Source: Pseudomonas sp. CFII64 (GTDB lineage Bacteria; Pseudomonadota; Gammaproteobacteria; Pseudomonadales; Pseudomonadaceae). Taken from it: 64,000 nt of DNA. The position numbers and the translations under genes were made by a program. Below are positions 16,403-25,831 of the stretch, piece after piece; positions within the stretch are counted from its first letter, which is position 1, and each line of letters begins with the position of its first letter. A model generated the notes under the pieces. That model had not been told where the DNA came from and ran no database searches. It worked only from the letters and a program-made list of their open reading frames with translations. The DNA lies in assembly GCF_000416235.1 (NCBI RefSeq), contig NZ_ATLO01000031.1, positions 1 through 64,000 on the forward strand. Direction: 5' to 3'.

Positions 16403-17812
16403 ATGATCCGCACCTTTTATGATGAGATGTACGATGCCGGTGGCCTGGTCCGCCCGCATTATCGGGAATTTGCCCGCTGGCTGGGTGAAACGCCGCCTGA
16501 GCTGCTGGCTCAGCGTCGACGTGAAGCCGACCTATTGTTTCATCGCGCCGGGATCACGTTCACGCTGTACGGTGACGAGCAGGGGACAGAGCGCCTGATC
16601 CCTTTTGATACGATTCCGCGCAGCATCCCTGCCAGTGAGTGGCGGGTGGTTGAGCGAGGCTGCATTCAGCGCGTGAAAGCGTTGAATATGTTTCTCGCCG
16701 ATCTTTATCACGAGCAACGCATCATCAAGGCCGGGATTATTCCCGCCGAGCAGGTGTTGGCCAACGAGCAATACCAGATAGCGATGCAAGGCCTGAATCT
16801 GCACCGGGATCTGTATTCGCATATCTCCGGTGTCGATCTGGTGCGTGACGGTGACGGCACGTATTACGTACTGGAAGACAACTTGCGGACCCCGAGCGGG
16901 GTGAGCTACATGCTCGAAGACCGCAAGATGATGATGCGACTGTTCCCGGAGCTGTTCGCCGCGCAGCGCATTGCGCCGATCGATCATTATCCCAACCTGC
17001 TGCTCGATACCCTGAAAAGCTCAAGCCCGATCGACAATCCAAGTGTCGTGGTGCTGACGCCAGGCCGCTTCAACAGCGCCTTTTTCGAACACGCCTTTCT
17101 GGCGCGTGAGATGGGCGTGGAGTTGGTCGAAGGTGCTGACCTGTTCGTGCGTGATGATCGGGTATTCATGCGCACTACCGATGGTCCCAAGGCTGTCGAT
17201 GTGATCTATCGCCGCCTGGACGACGCGTTTCTGGATCCGCTGGCGTTCAATCCCGATTCGATGCTCGGCGTGCCTGGCCTGCTGTCGGCCTATCGTTCGG
17301 GCAATGTCGTGCTGGCCAACGCCATCGGTACCGGCGTGGCGGATGACAAGTCGGTCTATCCGTATGTGACCGACATGATTCGTTTCTATCTGGATGAAGA
17401 GCCGATCCTCAAGAACGTGCCGACTTTCCAGTGCCGCAAGCCGGAAGAGCTGTCTCATGTGCTGGCTAATCTTGGCGATCTGGTCGTCAAGGAAACCCAG
17501 GGTTCCGGTGGCTACGGCATGTTGGTGGGACCTGCATCGACCGCTGCGGAAATCGAGTCGTTCCGGGCCAGAATCAAAGCCAAGCCCCACGCTTATATCG
17601 CCCAGCCCACGCTGTGCCTGTCGACCTGCCCGACCTTTGTCGAGAACGGTATTGCCCCGCGCCACATCGACTTGCGTCCATTTGTCCTGTCCGGCCGTGA
17701 AACCCGCGTCGTACCCGGCGGGCTGACCCGGGTTGCGCTGCGTGAAGGCTCGCTCGTGGTGAACTCGTCGCAAGGTGGCGGAACCAAAGACACCTGGGTG
17801 GTTGAGGATTAA
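16403..17812 (+). CDS. Circularly permuted ATP-grasp type 2 protein
   Basis: A 469-residue cytoplasmic enzyme of the DUF404/DUF407 (COG2308) family, a circularly permuted ATP-grasp that should ligate an amine to a carboxylate with ATP. Family stretches include RVKALNMFLADLYHEQRI (about 90-107), the ATP-site YYVLEDNLRTPSGVSYMLED near 154-173 and ETQGSGGYGMLVGP near 366-379. The substrate is unknown. CAAGGAGTACGGC precedes the ATG. It heads the ATP-grasp / alpha-E / transglutaminase operon, 12 bp from the next gene. This trio is usually found with the proteasome-like peptidase Anbu, which is missing here. Confidence 0.93.
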   Translation: MIRTFYDEMYDAGGLVRPHYREFARWLGETPPELLAQRRREADLLFHRAGITFTLYGDEQGTERLIPFDTIPRSIPASEWRVVERGCIQRVKALNMFLADLYHEQRIIKAGIIPAEQVLANEQYQIAMQGLNLHRDLYSHISGVDLVRDGDGTYYVLEDNLRTPSGVSYMLEDRKMMMRLFPELFAAQRIAPIDHYPNLLLDTLKSSSPIDNPSVVVLTPGRFNSAFFEHAFLAREMGVELVEGADLFVRDDRVFMRTTDGPKAVDVIYRRLDDAFLDPLAFNPDSMLGVPGLLSAYRSGNVVLANAIGTGVADDKSVYPYVTDMIRFYLDEEPILKNVPTFQCRKPEELSHVLANLGDLVVKETQGSGGYGMLVGPASTAAEIESFRARIKAKPHAYIAQPTLCLSTCPTFVENGIAPRHIDLRPFVLSGRETRVVPGGLTRVALREGSLVVNSSQGGGTKDTWVVED

Positions 17813-17824
17813 GGATGCCTGCCA

Positions 17825-18784
17825 ATGCTAAGTAGAACTGCCTCGGATTTATACTGGATGTCGCGTTATCTGGAGCGAGCGGAGAATCTCGCGCGCATGC
17901 TCGACGTCAGCTACTCGCTGTCACTGATGCCTCAGGACGGGCGGGGCGACGGGCTGGATGAACTGGCCATGCCGTTGCTGATTACCGGCACGCTGGACCA
18001 TTATCTTGAGCGCCACGGCGAGCTGCACGCCGAGCGCTTGCTGCATTTTTTCGCTCTGGATGCGAGCAACCCGGCCAGCATCTACAGCTGTCTGGGTGCC
18101 GCGCGGGCCAGCGCCCATGCGGTTCGTGGGCGAATCACCGCCGATATGTGGGAAAACATCAACGCAACCTGGCTGGAAATTCGCGGTATCGCTGAGCAAG
18201 GCTTGAGCCGTTATGGCATGAGCCGCTTCTGCGAGTGGGTCAAGGAACGCTCGCACCTGTTTCGCGGCGCCACTTACGGCACCATCATGCGCCACGATGC
18301 CTTCCGTTTCATTCGTCTGGGCACTTTCATCGAACGCGCCGACAACACGCTTCGCCTGCTGGATGCGCGCTACGAAATGCTTGAGCTGCGTGGTCGCGAT
18401 ACCCATCAGGTTTCCGACAGCTCTGCCCATGGGTATTACCAGTGGAGCGCGTTGCTGCGTGCGCTGTCGTCGTTCGAGGCGTACACCGAGCTGTACCGCG
18501 ATGCACCCGGCGCGCGGCAAGTCGCCGAATTGCTGTTGCTGCGCCCGGACATTCCGCGTTCGCTGAGCGCCTGTCTGGAAGAGCTCGACCTGATCCTTGC
18601 CAGCCTGCCGGGGGCCAACGGGCGTCCCGCCCAGCGTCTGGCGGCGGAACTTGATGCACGCCTGCGCTATACCGGGATCGACGAAATACTGGAGGAAGGC
18701 CTGCACGAGTGGTTGAACGAATTCATTCCATTGGTAGCCCAATTGGGTAACGCCATACACACTTCTTATCTGGAGGCTGCATGA
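17825..18784 (+). CDS. Alpha-E domain protein (DUF403)
   Basis: A 319-residue all-helical protein of the alpha-E family (COG2307). It begins MLSRTASDLYWMSRYLERAE, the highly conserved family N terminus, and carries DAFRFIRLGTFIERADNTLR near 155-174. Its biochemical role is not established in general; genome context ties it to the ATP-grasp and transglutaminase proteins as parts of one complex or pathway. It starts 12 bp after the ATP-grasp gene and overlaps the transglutaminase start by 4 bp (ATGA). Confidence 0.93.
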   Translation: MLSRTASDLYWMSRYLERAENLARMLDVSYSLSLMPQDGRGDGLDELAMPLLITGTLDHYLERHGELHAERLLHFFALDASNPASIYSCLGAARASAHAVRGRITADMWENINATWLEIRGIAEQGLSRYGMSRFCEWVKERSHLFRGATYGTIMRHDAFRFIRLGTFIERADNTLRLLDARYEMLELRGRDTHQVSDSSAHGYYQWSALLRALSSFEAYTELYRDAPGARQVAELLLLRPDIPRSLSACLEELDLILASLPGANGRPAQRLAAELDARLRYTGIDEILEEGLHEWLNEFIPLVAQLGNAIHTSYLEAA

Positions 18785-19599
18785 GACTTTCAGTTAGCCA
18801 CGAGACCACCTATCACTACGAGGATCAGGTCCGCGCCAGTATCCAGTATTTACGTCTGACGCCACACGACAGCGAGCGCCAGCAAGTGCTCAGCTGGCAA
18901 CTGACCCTGCCGCGCCCGGTGCGTGCGCAAGTGGATCCGTTCGGCAATATCCTGCACGTGCTGACCATGGACGAGCCCCATGAAGCGATCATCATCGGTG
19001 CCCGCGGCCAGGTCGAGATCGACGAGAAGCGCGAGGCTGAGCACGAAAGCCAGTCGCCGCTGCCGTTCCTGCGTTTCACGCGTCTGACTGAACCCGACGA
19101 AGCGATCCGCACCTTTGCTGCCAGACAATGCCGCAAGCGTAAAGATCGCAGTGCGCTGATCGACCTGATGCACGCGCTGAATCAGCACATCACTTACACG
19201 CCGGGTTCTACCGAAGTCGATACCTGCGCGGTTCAGGCGTTCGCCGGTCGCACCGGTGTCTGTCAGGACCACACGCACGCGTTTCTGGCCTGTGCGCGCA
19301 GCCTGGGGATTCCGGCGCGTTATGCGTCGGGTTACTTGTATAGCGAAGACAGCGAACACCTGGCCAGCCATGCCTGGGCCGAGGCGTGGATCGATGACGC
19401 CTGGTACAGTTTCGACGTAACCAACGAATTGGCCATCCCGGAACGCCACCTGAAACTGGCAGTGGGGCTGGATTACCTGGATGCCTGCCCGGTGCGCGGC
19501 ATGCGCCGTGGTGGCGGCAGCGAGCAGATGCACGCCAAAGTCCTGGTGTCACCAATGGTCGACGCGCCGAAAATCATGATGCAGGCGCAGCATCAGTAG
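18781..19599 (+). CDS. Transglutaminase-like cysteine protease-fold protein
   Basis: A 272-residue protein of COG1305. An N-terminal beta-sandwich (about 1-90) precedes the transglutaminase core. The catalytic Cys is in GRTGVCQDHTHAFLACARSL (about 160), the His in EHLASHAWAEAWID (about 200) and the Asp in WYSFDVTN (about 215), so the triad is complete. Such enzymes cleave or cross-link peptide amides. There is no signal peptide, so it acts in the cytoplasm. It is the last gene of the sigma-54 operon and is translationally coupled to alpha-E. Confidence 0.93.
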   Translation: MRLSVSHETTYHYEDQVRASIQYLRLTPHDSERQQVLSWQLTLPRPVRAQVDPFGNILHVLTMDEPHEAIIIGARGQVEIDEKREAEHESQSPLPFLRFTRLTEPDEAIRTFAARQCRKRKDRSALIDLMHALNQHITYTPGSTEVDTCAVQAFAGRTGVCQDHTHAFLACARSLGIPARYASGYLYSEDSEHLASHAWAEAWIDDAWYSFDVTNELAIPERHLKLAVGLDYLDACPVRGMRRGGGSEQMHAKVLVSPMVDAPKIMMQAQHQ

Positions 19600-20181
19600 A
19601 GCCACTTACTCCAACGGCTGGTCACTGAATCACCGTTGGAGGCTTGAAATCATCCGCTGTGCCATGTGGCAGAACAATCCAGACTCTCCCACAACGGGAC
19701 ACTTCCCGCAGCCGCACTCAGCGTCAACCTCAACCCTTTGCACACACGCTAGCCTCCATTCATTCGAATAGAAAGGCTGGCACGGGTGTGCTCGGTTCGA
19801 AAACCCGCTCAAAAGGCGCGGCTTGCGATGCAATACGCGACCATCAGCCGAATAGACGGGTCATATTCGGCAGGATGAGAAGCAGTGTAGTGGCGAAGAC
19901 GATAAGTCCGGCCTGACGGAATTTTGAATGCTTGAACATGGCTGTCTGCCTTTTTTGTTATTCCAGAGCTACAAAAGCTCACCGAATTCGTTATTGAATG
20001 TTCGGGCAGCTGGCAAAGGTGATTGCGTTGAGCAACTGGTGCGGCAAGCTTGCCGTCAACCGAGGCGCTGGTCTTGATTGTTGTGGCGCCCATTGCTACA
20101 GACTTAACCTTAGAGTCCAGGTGCTATGCCATTTAGAACTATTACGTATAACCGGCTAGGACTTTCATCTTAAAAACGTCT
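19600..20181. other. Intergenic region with one small gene
   Basis: The 790 bp between the transglutaminase gene and the thiolase carries only the 31-codon minus-strand gene at 19844-19939 and a doubtful 63-codon frame at 20182. Where a fourth Anbu-operon gene might be expected there is no peptidase-like frame on either strand. Confidence 0.6.
19844..19939 (-). CDS. 31-residue single-span membrane protein
   Basis: A very short gene. The predicted product starts MFKHSKFRQAG, has one hydrophobic helix (LIVFATTLLLILP) and ends NMTRLFG. The positive N terminus before the helix suggests that end stays in the cytoplasm. AAAAAAGGCAGACAGCC precedes the ATG, a convincing ribosome site, and third positions are GC-rich. 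I know no function. It is divergent from the thiolase region and convergent with the transglutaminase operon. Confidence 0.7.
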   Translation of the reverse strand: MFKHSKFRQAGLIVFATTLLLILPNMTRLFG

Positions 20182-20373
20182 ATGAACTTCGTATATCCAG
20201 CGGACGCTAGCCAGCTAGACGCTTTCGGACTACCTGAGACGATTCGTTTTATGCGTTACCGTTCGTCTGGCTCGGATAATTCCTACATTTGCGCAAAACA
20301 GTTCATTGATTTGCTCATTGAATACCGCTGGAGTGAAGCTAAGGTGTCAGCACAGTATTTATTCCAACAATAA
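20182..20373 (+). CDS. Doubtful small hypothetical protein
   Basis: A 63-codon frame ending 18 bp before the thiolase start. The product (starts MNFVYPADASQLDAF) has no signal, membrane or known motif. Codon use is more AT-rich than its neighbours and no ribosome site precedes the ATG (AAAAACGTCT). It could be a recent acquisition, part of the thiolase leader, or not a gene. Confidence 0.35.
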   Translation: MNFVYPADASQLDAFGLPETIRFMRYRSSGSDNSYICAKQFIDLLIEYRWSEAKVSAQYLFQQ

Positions 20374-20391
20374 TTAAGGCCCGGAAGACAC

Positions 20392-21597
20392 ATGACTGAA
20401 GCGCTGATTTTCGATGCGGTACGCACCCCGCGCGGCAAGGGCAAATCCGATGGAGCGCTTTACAGTGTCAAGCCCGTGAACCTGATCGCCGGGTTGTTGG
20501 GGGCCTTGCAGTTGCGCAACCATCTGGATACCGCTCAGGTCGACGACATCGTCCTCGGCTGTGTCACTCCGGTGGGAGAGCAGGGCGCGGACATTGCCAA
20601 GACAGCTGCGCTGGTAGCGGGTTGGGATGTGAGCGTGGCGGGGGTACAGATCAATCGGTTTTGCGCGTCGGGTCTTGAAGCGGTGAACCTCGGGGCGATG
20701 AAGATTCGCTCCGGCTTTGAAGACCTCGTAGTGGTCGGTGGTGTGGAGTCCATGTCGCGGGTGCCCATGGGCAGCGATGGCGGTGCCTGGGTGCTGGATC
20801 CGCAGACCAACCTGCAGTGTCACTTCACGCCCCAGGGCATTGGCGCAGACCTGATCGCCACGCTGGAAGGTTTCACCCGCCAGGATGTGGACGCCTATGC
20901 GCTGCATTCGCAGCAAAAAGCCGCTCGGGCGCGACAGGCGGGGGCGTTTGCCAGATCGCTGGTGCCGGTGCGGGACCAGAACGGCACCTTGTTGCTGGAC
21001 CACGATGAATTCATTCGCGCCGAGTCGACGCTCGAGGGGCTGGGCAATCTCAAGCCGAGCTTTGAAATGATCGGCCGGATGGGCTTTGACGCCACCGCTC
21101 TGCGGGTCTACAGCCACGTAGAGCGTATCAACCACGTGCACACGCCGGGCAACAGTTCCGGCATCGTCGACGGCGCGGCGGTCATGCTCATCGGCTCGGC
21201 TGCCAAGGGCAAGGCCCTGGGGTTGCAGGCACGAGGGCGGATCGTGGCGACGGCGGTCACCAGCACCGACCCGACGATCATGCTCACCGGGCCGGCCCCG
21301 GCAACCCGCAAGGCACTGGCCAAGGCAGGTTTGACGGTTGATGACATCGACCTGTTCGAAGTCAACGAGGCCTTCGCTTCGGTGGTGCTCAAGTTCATCA
21401 AGGACATGGCGGTTGATCCCGACAAGGTCAATGTCAACGGCGGTTCCATCGCCATGGGACATCCTCTTGGGGCGACCGGCTGCATGATACTCGGCACCTT
21501 GCTCGACGAGCTTGAGGCGCGACAGTTGCGCTATGGCCTGGCCACGTTGTGTGTCGGCGGCGGCATGGGCATTGCGACCATCATCGAGTGTTACTGA
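20392..21597 (+). CDS. Acyl-CoA thiolase (acetyl-CoA C-acyltransferase)
   Basis: Thiolytic cleavage of 3-ketoacyl-CoA, last step of beta-oxidation, or its reverse. The 401-residue product has the acyl-binding nucleophile C91 in [12 protein letters not shown], the His in [15 protein letters not shown] and the second Cys in [22 protein letters not shown] precedes the His. The N-terminal [19 protein letters not shown] is typical. GGCCCGGAAGACAC precedes the ATG. It is 45 bp ahead of the multifunctional enzyme, matching the order of PA1736/PA1737 in P. aeruginosa. Confidence 0.93.
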   Translation: MTEALIFDAVRTPRGKGKSDGALYSVKPVNLIAGLLGALQLRNHLDTAQVDDIVLGCVTPVGEQGADIAKTAALVAGWDVSVAGVQINRFCASGLEAVNLGAMKIRSGFEDLVVVGGVESMSRVPMGSDGGAWVLDPQTNLQCHFTPQGIGADLIATLEGFTRQDVDAYALHSQQKAARARQAGAFARSLVPVRDQNGTLLLDHDEFIRAESTLEGLGNLKPSFEMIGRMGFDATALRVYSHVERINHVHTPGNSSGIVDGAAVMLIGSAAKGKALGLQARGRIVATAVTSTDPTIMLTGPAPATRKALAKAGLTVDDIDLFEVNEAFASVVLKFIKDMAVDPDKVNVNGGSIAMGHPLGATGCMILGTLLDELEARQLRYGLATLCVGGGMGIATIIECY

Positions 21598-21642
21598 GCT
21601 GCTGATGCTTTCCTTCTTGTGGGTTCGTTGAGATCACCTGTT

Positions 21643-23787
21643 ATGACCGATGCCATTCGCTATGAAAAAGGCCAGGACCAGATTGTTGTTCTGACCATCG
21701 ACATGCCGGGACAAAGTGCCAATACCATGAACGCGGTCTATCGCGATGCCATGGCCGTCACCGTTGCCCGTCTGCAGGACGAACACGGGTCGATTGCCGG
21801 GGTGATCATCACCTCGGCAAAGCCGACGTTCTTTGCCGGCGGTGACTTGAATGAATTGATCCAGGTCGGCAAGGACCGCGCGCAGTGGTTCCAGGCGATG
21901 GTCACTGAGCTCAAGGCGCAATTGCGCAGCCTGGAAACGCTGGGCAAACCGGTGGTCGCGGCAATCAATGGCGCAGCGTTGGGTGGCGGCTGGGAAATCT
22001 GCCTGGCTTGCCATCATCGCATTGCATTGAATACCGGCCGTATTGCTATTGGCCTGCCGGAAGTCACCCTGGGCTTGTTGCCGGGTGGCGGCGGCGTGGT
22101 GCGCATGGTGCGCATGTTAGGGCTGGAAAAGGCGCTGCCGTATCTGCTCGAAGGCAAGAAACTTGGGGCGCAGCAAGCCCTGCAGGCCGGACTGATCGAT
22201 CAGCTTGCCGCCAACAGCGATGAAATGCTGGCATTGGCCAGGCAATGGATCATGGCCAATCCCGGCGCCCGCCAGCCTTGGGATACGCCGGGCTATCAGC
22301 TTCCCGGCGGTACGCCGGGGCAGCCGAACGCTGCGCAAATGCTGGCTATCGCACCCTCGATCCTGCGCAACAAAACCCAGGGTTGCTACCCGGCACCGGA
22401 GAAAATTCTCTGCGCGGCGGTGGAAGGCGCGCAGGTGAATTTCGACACCGCGCTGGTGATCGAGACGCGATACTTCACCGAGCTGGTCACCGGCCAGATC
22501 GCCAAGAACATGATTGGCACCTTCTGGTTTCAGCTTAACGAAATCAACGCCGGTCGATCGCGCCCTCAAGGCCCACCGCCTTTCACCGCCCGTAAAGTCG
22601 GGATTCTGGGCGCCGGCATGATGGGCGCGGGCATTGCTTATGTCTGTGCCTGCGCGGGTATTGCGGTAGTCCTTAAAGACGTGAATTTCGCCGCCGCGCA
22701 AAAGGGCAAGGAGCACTCTGGCAAGCTGCTGGACAAGCAGTTTGCAGCTGGACGCATGGATGCCCAGAAGCGTGACGCGACCCTTGCGCGTATTCATCCC
22801 ACCGGGCGCGATTCTGATCTGGAAGGCTGTGACCTGATCATTGAAGCGGTGTACGAAGACCGGGAACTCAAGGCCAAGGTCAGCGCCGCCGCGGAGCAGT
22901 TCGCGCTGCACAATGCAGTGATTGCGTCGAACACTTCGACGCTGCCGATTACCGGGCTGGCACAGGCGGTGTCCCGGCCTGAGCGTTTTATCGGGCTGCA
23001 TTTCTTCAGCCCGGTTGAAAAGATGCAACTGGTGGAAATCATCAAGGGGCAGCGTACCAGTGCTGCGACGCTGGCTCGGGCTTTTGATTTCGTGCTGCAA
23101 ATCAAGAAAATCCCCATTGTCGTGGCAGACAGCCGGGGCTTTTTCACTTCCCGGGTGTTCGCGACCTTCACCCACGAAGGCATCGCCATGCTGGGCGAGG
23201 GTATTTCGGCGGCGATGATCGAGACCGAAGCGCGCAAGGCCGGAATGCCGGTCGGGCCGCTGGCGATCTCTGATGAGGTGTCGTTGAGTCTGATGAGCCA
23301 TATCCGCCAGCAAGCGATCAAGGATTTGTCCGCTGAAGGCAAATCTGTTCCGCAGCATCCGGCCTTTGCTGTCGTTGATCTGCTGGTCAACGAATACAAA
23401 CGCGTCGGCAAAGCGGCGGGTGCCGGGTTCTACGATTATCCCGAGGGCGAGCCCAAGCGGTTGTGGCCGGAACTGAAAAGTCGCTTCGAGCAAGCGCAGG
23501 TGCAGATCTGCGGGCAAGACGTGCGTGATCGCCTGTTGTTCATTCAGGCCATCGAAACCGTACGCTGCCTGGAGGAGGGCGTTCTGCTGTCGGTGGCCGA
23601 CGCCGACATCGGCTCGATCTTCGGTATCGGTTTTGCGGGCTGGACCGGCGGCGCGTTGCAGTTCATCAACCAGTACGGCATCCAGGCGTTTATTGACCGG
23701 GCGCGCTATCTGGCCGAACGCTACGGTGAGCGCTTCGAACCACCTGCACTGTTGCTCGACAAGGCACTCAAGGGCGAGTTGTTCTAA
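21643..23787 (+). CDS. FadJ/FadB-like enoyl-CoA hydratase / 3-hydroxyacyl-CoA dehydrogenase
   Basis: A 714-residue multifunctional beta-oxidation enzyme. The N-terminal crotonase domain (about 10-190) has the oxyanion-hole segments SAKPTFFAGGDL and NGAALGGGWEICLACHHRIA. The NAD-binding domain starts at about 320 with GILGAGMMGAGIAYVCA, followed by SNTSTLPITG and the catalytic His region IGLHFFSPVEKMQLVEII; the C-terminal dehydrogenase domain follows. I chose the ATG at 21643 over a GTG at 21619. It should work with the thiolase encoded just before it. Confidence 0.93.
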   Translation: MTDAIRYEKGQDQIVVLTIDMPGQSANTMNAVYRDAMAVTVARLQDEHGSIAGVIITSAKPTFFAGGDLNELIQVGKDRAQWFQAMVTELKAQLRSLETLGKPVVAAINGAALGGGWEICLACHHRIALNTGRIAIGLPEVTLGLLPGGGGVVRMVRMLGLEKALPYLLEGKKLGAQQALQAGLIDQLAANSDEMLALARQWIMANPGARQPWDTPGYQLPGGTPGQPNAAQMLAIAPSILRNKTQGCYPAPEKILCAAVEGAQVNFDTALVIETRYFTELVTGQIAKNMIGTFWFQLNEINAGRSRPQGPPPFTARKVGILGAGMMGAGIAYVCACAGIAVVLKDVNFAAAQKGKEHSGKLLDKQFAAGRMDAQKRDATLARIHPTGRDSDLEGCDLIIEAVYEDRELKAKVSAAAEQFALHNAVIASNTSTLPITGLAQAVSRPERFIGLHFFSPVEKMQLVEIIKGQRTSAATLARAFDFVLQIKKIPIVVADSRGFFTSRVFATFTHEGIAMLGEGISAAMIETEARKAGMPVGPLAISDEVSLSLMSHIRQQAIKDLSAEGKSVPQHPAFAVVDLLVNEYKRVGKAAGAGFYDYPEGEPKRLWPELKSRFEQAQVQICGQDVRDRLLFIQAIETVRCLEEGVLLSVADADIGSIFGIGFAGWTGGALQFINQYGIQAFIDRARYLAERYGERFEPPALLLDKALKGELF

Positions 23788-23939
23788 AGGCTGCGAGCGG
23801 CGGCGCGACTGCGAATCAGTACAGCAAAGGTTCAGGTAATAAAGCACCGATGGACGAATCGCCCCTTGCCTTGCAGGGCTGGTTCAAGGCAGGCTTTGTC
23901 GGTGCATTATCGCCTTTAACGCTTCAGGTACTTTTTCTT

Positions 23940-24659
23940 ATGCCGTTACGCATCTGCATTCTGGAAACCGACGTCCTTCGCCCAGAACTGGTCGAGCAAT
24001 TTCACGGTTACGGGCGGATGTTCGAACTGCTTTTTGCGCAGCAACCGATTGCCGCCGAGTTCAGCGTCTACAACGTGATGCAGGGCACTTATCCGCCTGA
24101 AGACCAGCGTTTCGATGCCTATCTGGTGACGGGCAGCAAGGCTGACTCGTTCGGTACCGACCCGTGGATCGAAACCCTCAGAACTTACCTGCTCGAGCTC
24201 TACAATCGCGGCGACAAGTTGTTGGGCATCTGTTTCGGCCATCAATTGCTGGCCTTGCTGCTGGGCGGCAAGAGCGAACGGGCGACGCAAGGTTGGGGCG
24301 TGGGTATTCACAACTACACCCTGGCGCCTGCAACGCCATGGATGAGCCCGGCGATGGACAAGCTGACCTTGTTGATCAGTCACCAGGATCAGGTCACCGC
24401 GCTGCCGGCCAACGCCACGGTCATTGCCTCAAGTGAGTTCTGTCCGTTCGCCGCGTATCACATCAACGATCAGGTGCTGTGCTTCCAGGGCCATCCGGAA
24501 TTCATCCACGATTACTCCCGTACCTTGCTGGACATCCGTCAGCAATGTTTGGGTGAACACATCTATCAGCAGGGCATTGCCAGCCTGGACTACGAGCACA
24601 ACGGCGCAACGGTGGCCGAGTGGATGATGCGGTTTGTGGCACACAAAGCAGCGGTCTAG
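23940..24659 (+). CDS. Class I glutamine amidotransferase-like protein
   Basis: A 239-residue cytoplasmic protein with the class I amidotransferase fold. The nucleophile Cys is in LLGICFGHQLLALLLGGK (about 99), and the His-x-Glu pair is FQGHPEFIHDYS (about 189-191). The ATG at 23940 (MPLRICILETDVLRPEL) begins the family homology; an upstream frame to 23850 is unlikely. No synthase partner is fused or adjacent, as usual for this GuaA-like stand-alone group, and the acceptor is unknown. It is followed by an inverted repeat before the convergent corA. Confidence 0.88.
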   Translation: MPLRICILETDVLRPELVEQFHGYGRMFELLFAQQPIAAEFSVYNVMQGTYPPEDQRFDAYLVTGSKADSFGTDPWIETLRTYLLELYNRGDKLLGICFGHQLLALLLGGKSERATQGWGVGIHNYTLAPATPWMSPAMDKLTLLISHQDQVTALPANATVIASSEFCPFAAYHINDQVLCFQGHPEFIHDYSRTLLDIRQQCLGEHIYQQGIASLDYEHNGATVAEWMMRFVAHKAAV

Positions 24660-24660
24660 T

Positions 24661-24720
24661 TGCAAGCTGCAAGCTACAAGTGGATCAACTCTGCTTGCAG
24701 CTTGAGGCTCGCAGCTTGAC
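24661..24720. repeat. Inverted repeat between converging genes
   Basis: TGCAAGCTGCAAGC and its mirrored copies (GCTTGCAGCTTG, GCAGCTTGA) form a repetitive hairpin of the type often found between Pseudomonas genes. It fills the gap between the amidotransferase gene and corA, both ending here, and may serve both as terminator. Confidence 0.65.
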
Positions 24721-24726
24721 GCTGCC

Positions 24727-25698
24727 TCAAAGCCACCCCGACCGCTTGAAGCTGGCGAACAGCGCTGTGCAGCCGCCGACAATGACGCCCAGCACGGTGA
24801 AATAACCGTAATGCCAGGTCAGCTCAGGCATGTTCTCGAAGTTCATGCCGTAGATCCCGGCAATCGCCGTGGGGAAAGCCAGGATCGCAGCCCATGCGGC
24901 GAACTTGCGCTGCACGATGCTTTGCCGGGATGACTCCAGCAGCAAGCCGATTTCAATGGTCTGACTGGCGATATCGCGCAGATTGCCCAGGTCTTCCATC
25001 TGGCGTTTGACGTGAATTTCCACGTCGCGAAAGTACGGCCGCATGTTCTTGTCGATGAACGGGAAATCCAGCCGCTGCAACTCTTCGCCCACTTCCACCA
25101 TTGGCGATACATAGCGCCGCAAACGCAGCAGATCGCGGCGCAGGCTGTGGATGCGCTGAATGTCGGATTCGTTCAGGGAGCCATTCAGCACATTGTGTTC
25201 CAGATCTTCGAGTTCGCAGTGGATCGCTTCGGTCACCGGCTGGTAGTTCTCGGTGACGAAATCCAGCAGTGCATACAGCACGAAGTCCTCGCCATGTTCG
25301 AGCAGCAGCGGCCTTGCCTCACAGCGTTGCCGCACCAGCCCGTAAGACTTCGAATGGCCGTTGCGTGAGGTGATGATGTAGCCCTTGCCGGCGAAGATAT
25401 GGGTTTCGATGAATTCGAGCTTGCCGTTCTCGCGCACCGGCGCGTAAGTCACGATAAACAGCGCGTCACCAAAGGTTTCCAGCTTGGGACGGCTGTGTAC
25501 CTCCATGGCGTCTTCGATGGCCAGTTCATGCAGGTTGAACTGCTTTTTCAGGCTGGCCAGTTCGCTGGCGTCAGGCTGCTCCAGGCCGATCCAGACGAAG
25601 TGGCCCGGCTTGGCCGCCCAGGCAGCACCTTCATCGAGGGTGATATTGGTGACTTTTTTGCCTGCACTGTAAACCGCGGCAGCGACGACTCGGCCCAT
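24727..25698 (-). CDS. corA: CorA-type magnesium/cobalt channel
   Basis: Inner-membrane pentameric Mg2+ channel. The 323-residue product has a large cytoplasmic N-terminal domain (about 1-260) and two C-terminal membrane segments (about 265-285 and 298-317). The selectivity motif GMN is in AGIYGMNFENMPE. The C terminus ends in the usual basic KRSGWL. The gene points away from the crotonase terminator at 25793 and has its own upstream gap of about 90 bp. Confidence 0.94.
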   Translation of the reverse strand: MGRVVAAAVYSAGKKVTNITLDEGAAWAAKPGHFVWIGLEQPDASELASLKKQFNLHELAIEDAMEVHSRPKLETFGDALFIVTYAPVRENGKLEFIETHIFAGKGYIITSRNGHSKSYGLVRQRCEARPLLLEHGEDFVLYALLDFVTENYQPVTEAIHCELEDLEHNVLNGSLNESDIQRIHSLRRDLLRLRRYVSPMVEVGEELQRLDFPFIDKNMRPYFRDVEIHVKRQMEDLGNLRDIASQTIEIGLLLESSRQSIVQRKFAAWAAILAFPTAIAGIYGMNFENMPELTWHYGYFTVLGVIVGGCTALFASFKRSGWL

Positions 25699-25792
25699 GT
25701 TGGTTTCGCTTCTTTATAGTGTGCTGTTATTGGCGCGATTGGGCGCTCTACTGCATCAGATCAGGCAACCCGGCACGAGTTCGCCGACCGGG

Positions 25793-25814
25793 AAAAGCCC
25801 GCTGCGGCGGGCTT
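25793..25814 (-). terminator. Terminator of the crotonase gene
   Basis: On the minus strand AAGCCCGCCGCAGCGGGCTTTT forms a 7-bp GC stem with a T4 tail, 18 bp after the crotonase stop. Confidence 0.8.
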
Positions 25815-25831
25815 CACGTCCTGGGTCTGGC

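Noticed and set aside
19778..19793. TGGCACGGGTGTGCTC, considered as a second sigma-54 promoter
   Set aside because: The -12 element lacks TTGC, and no gene starts suitably downstream on that strand.
22117..23847. A 576-codon minus-strand frame
   Set aside because: It lies antisense to the FadJ-like gene, whose motifs are complete.
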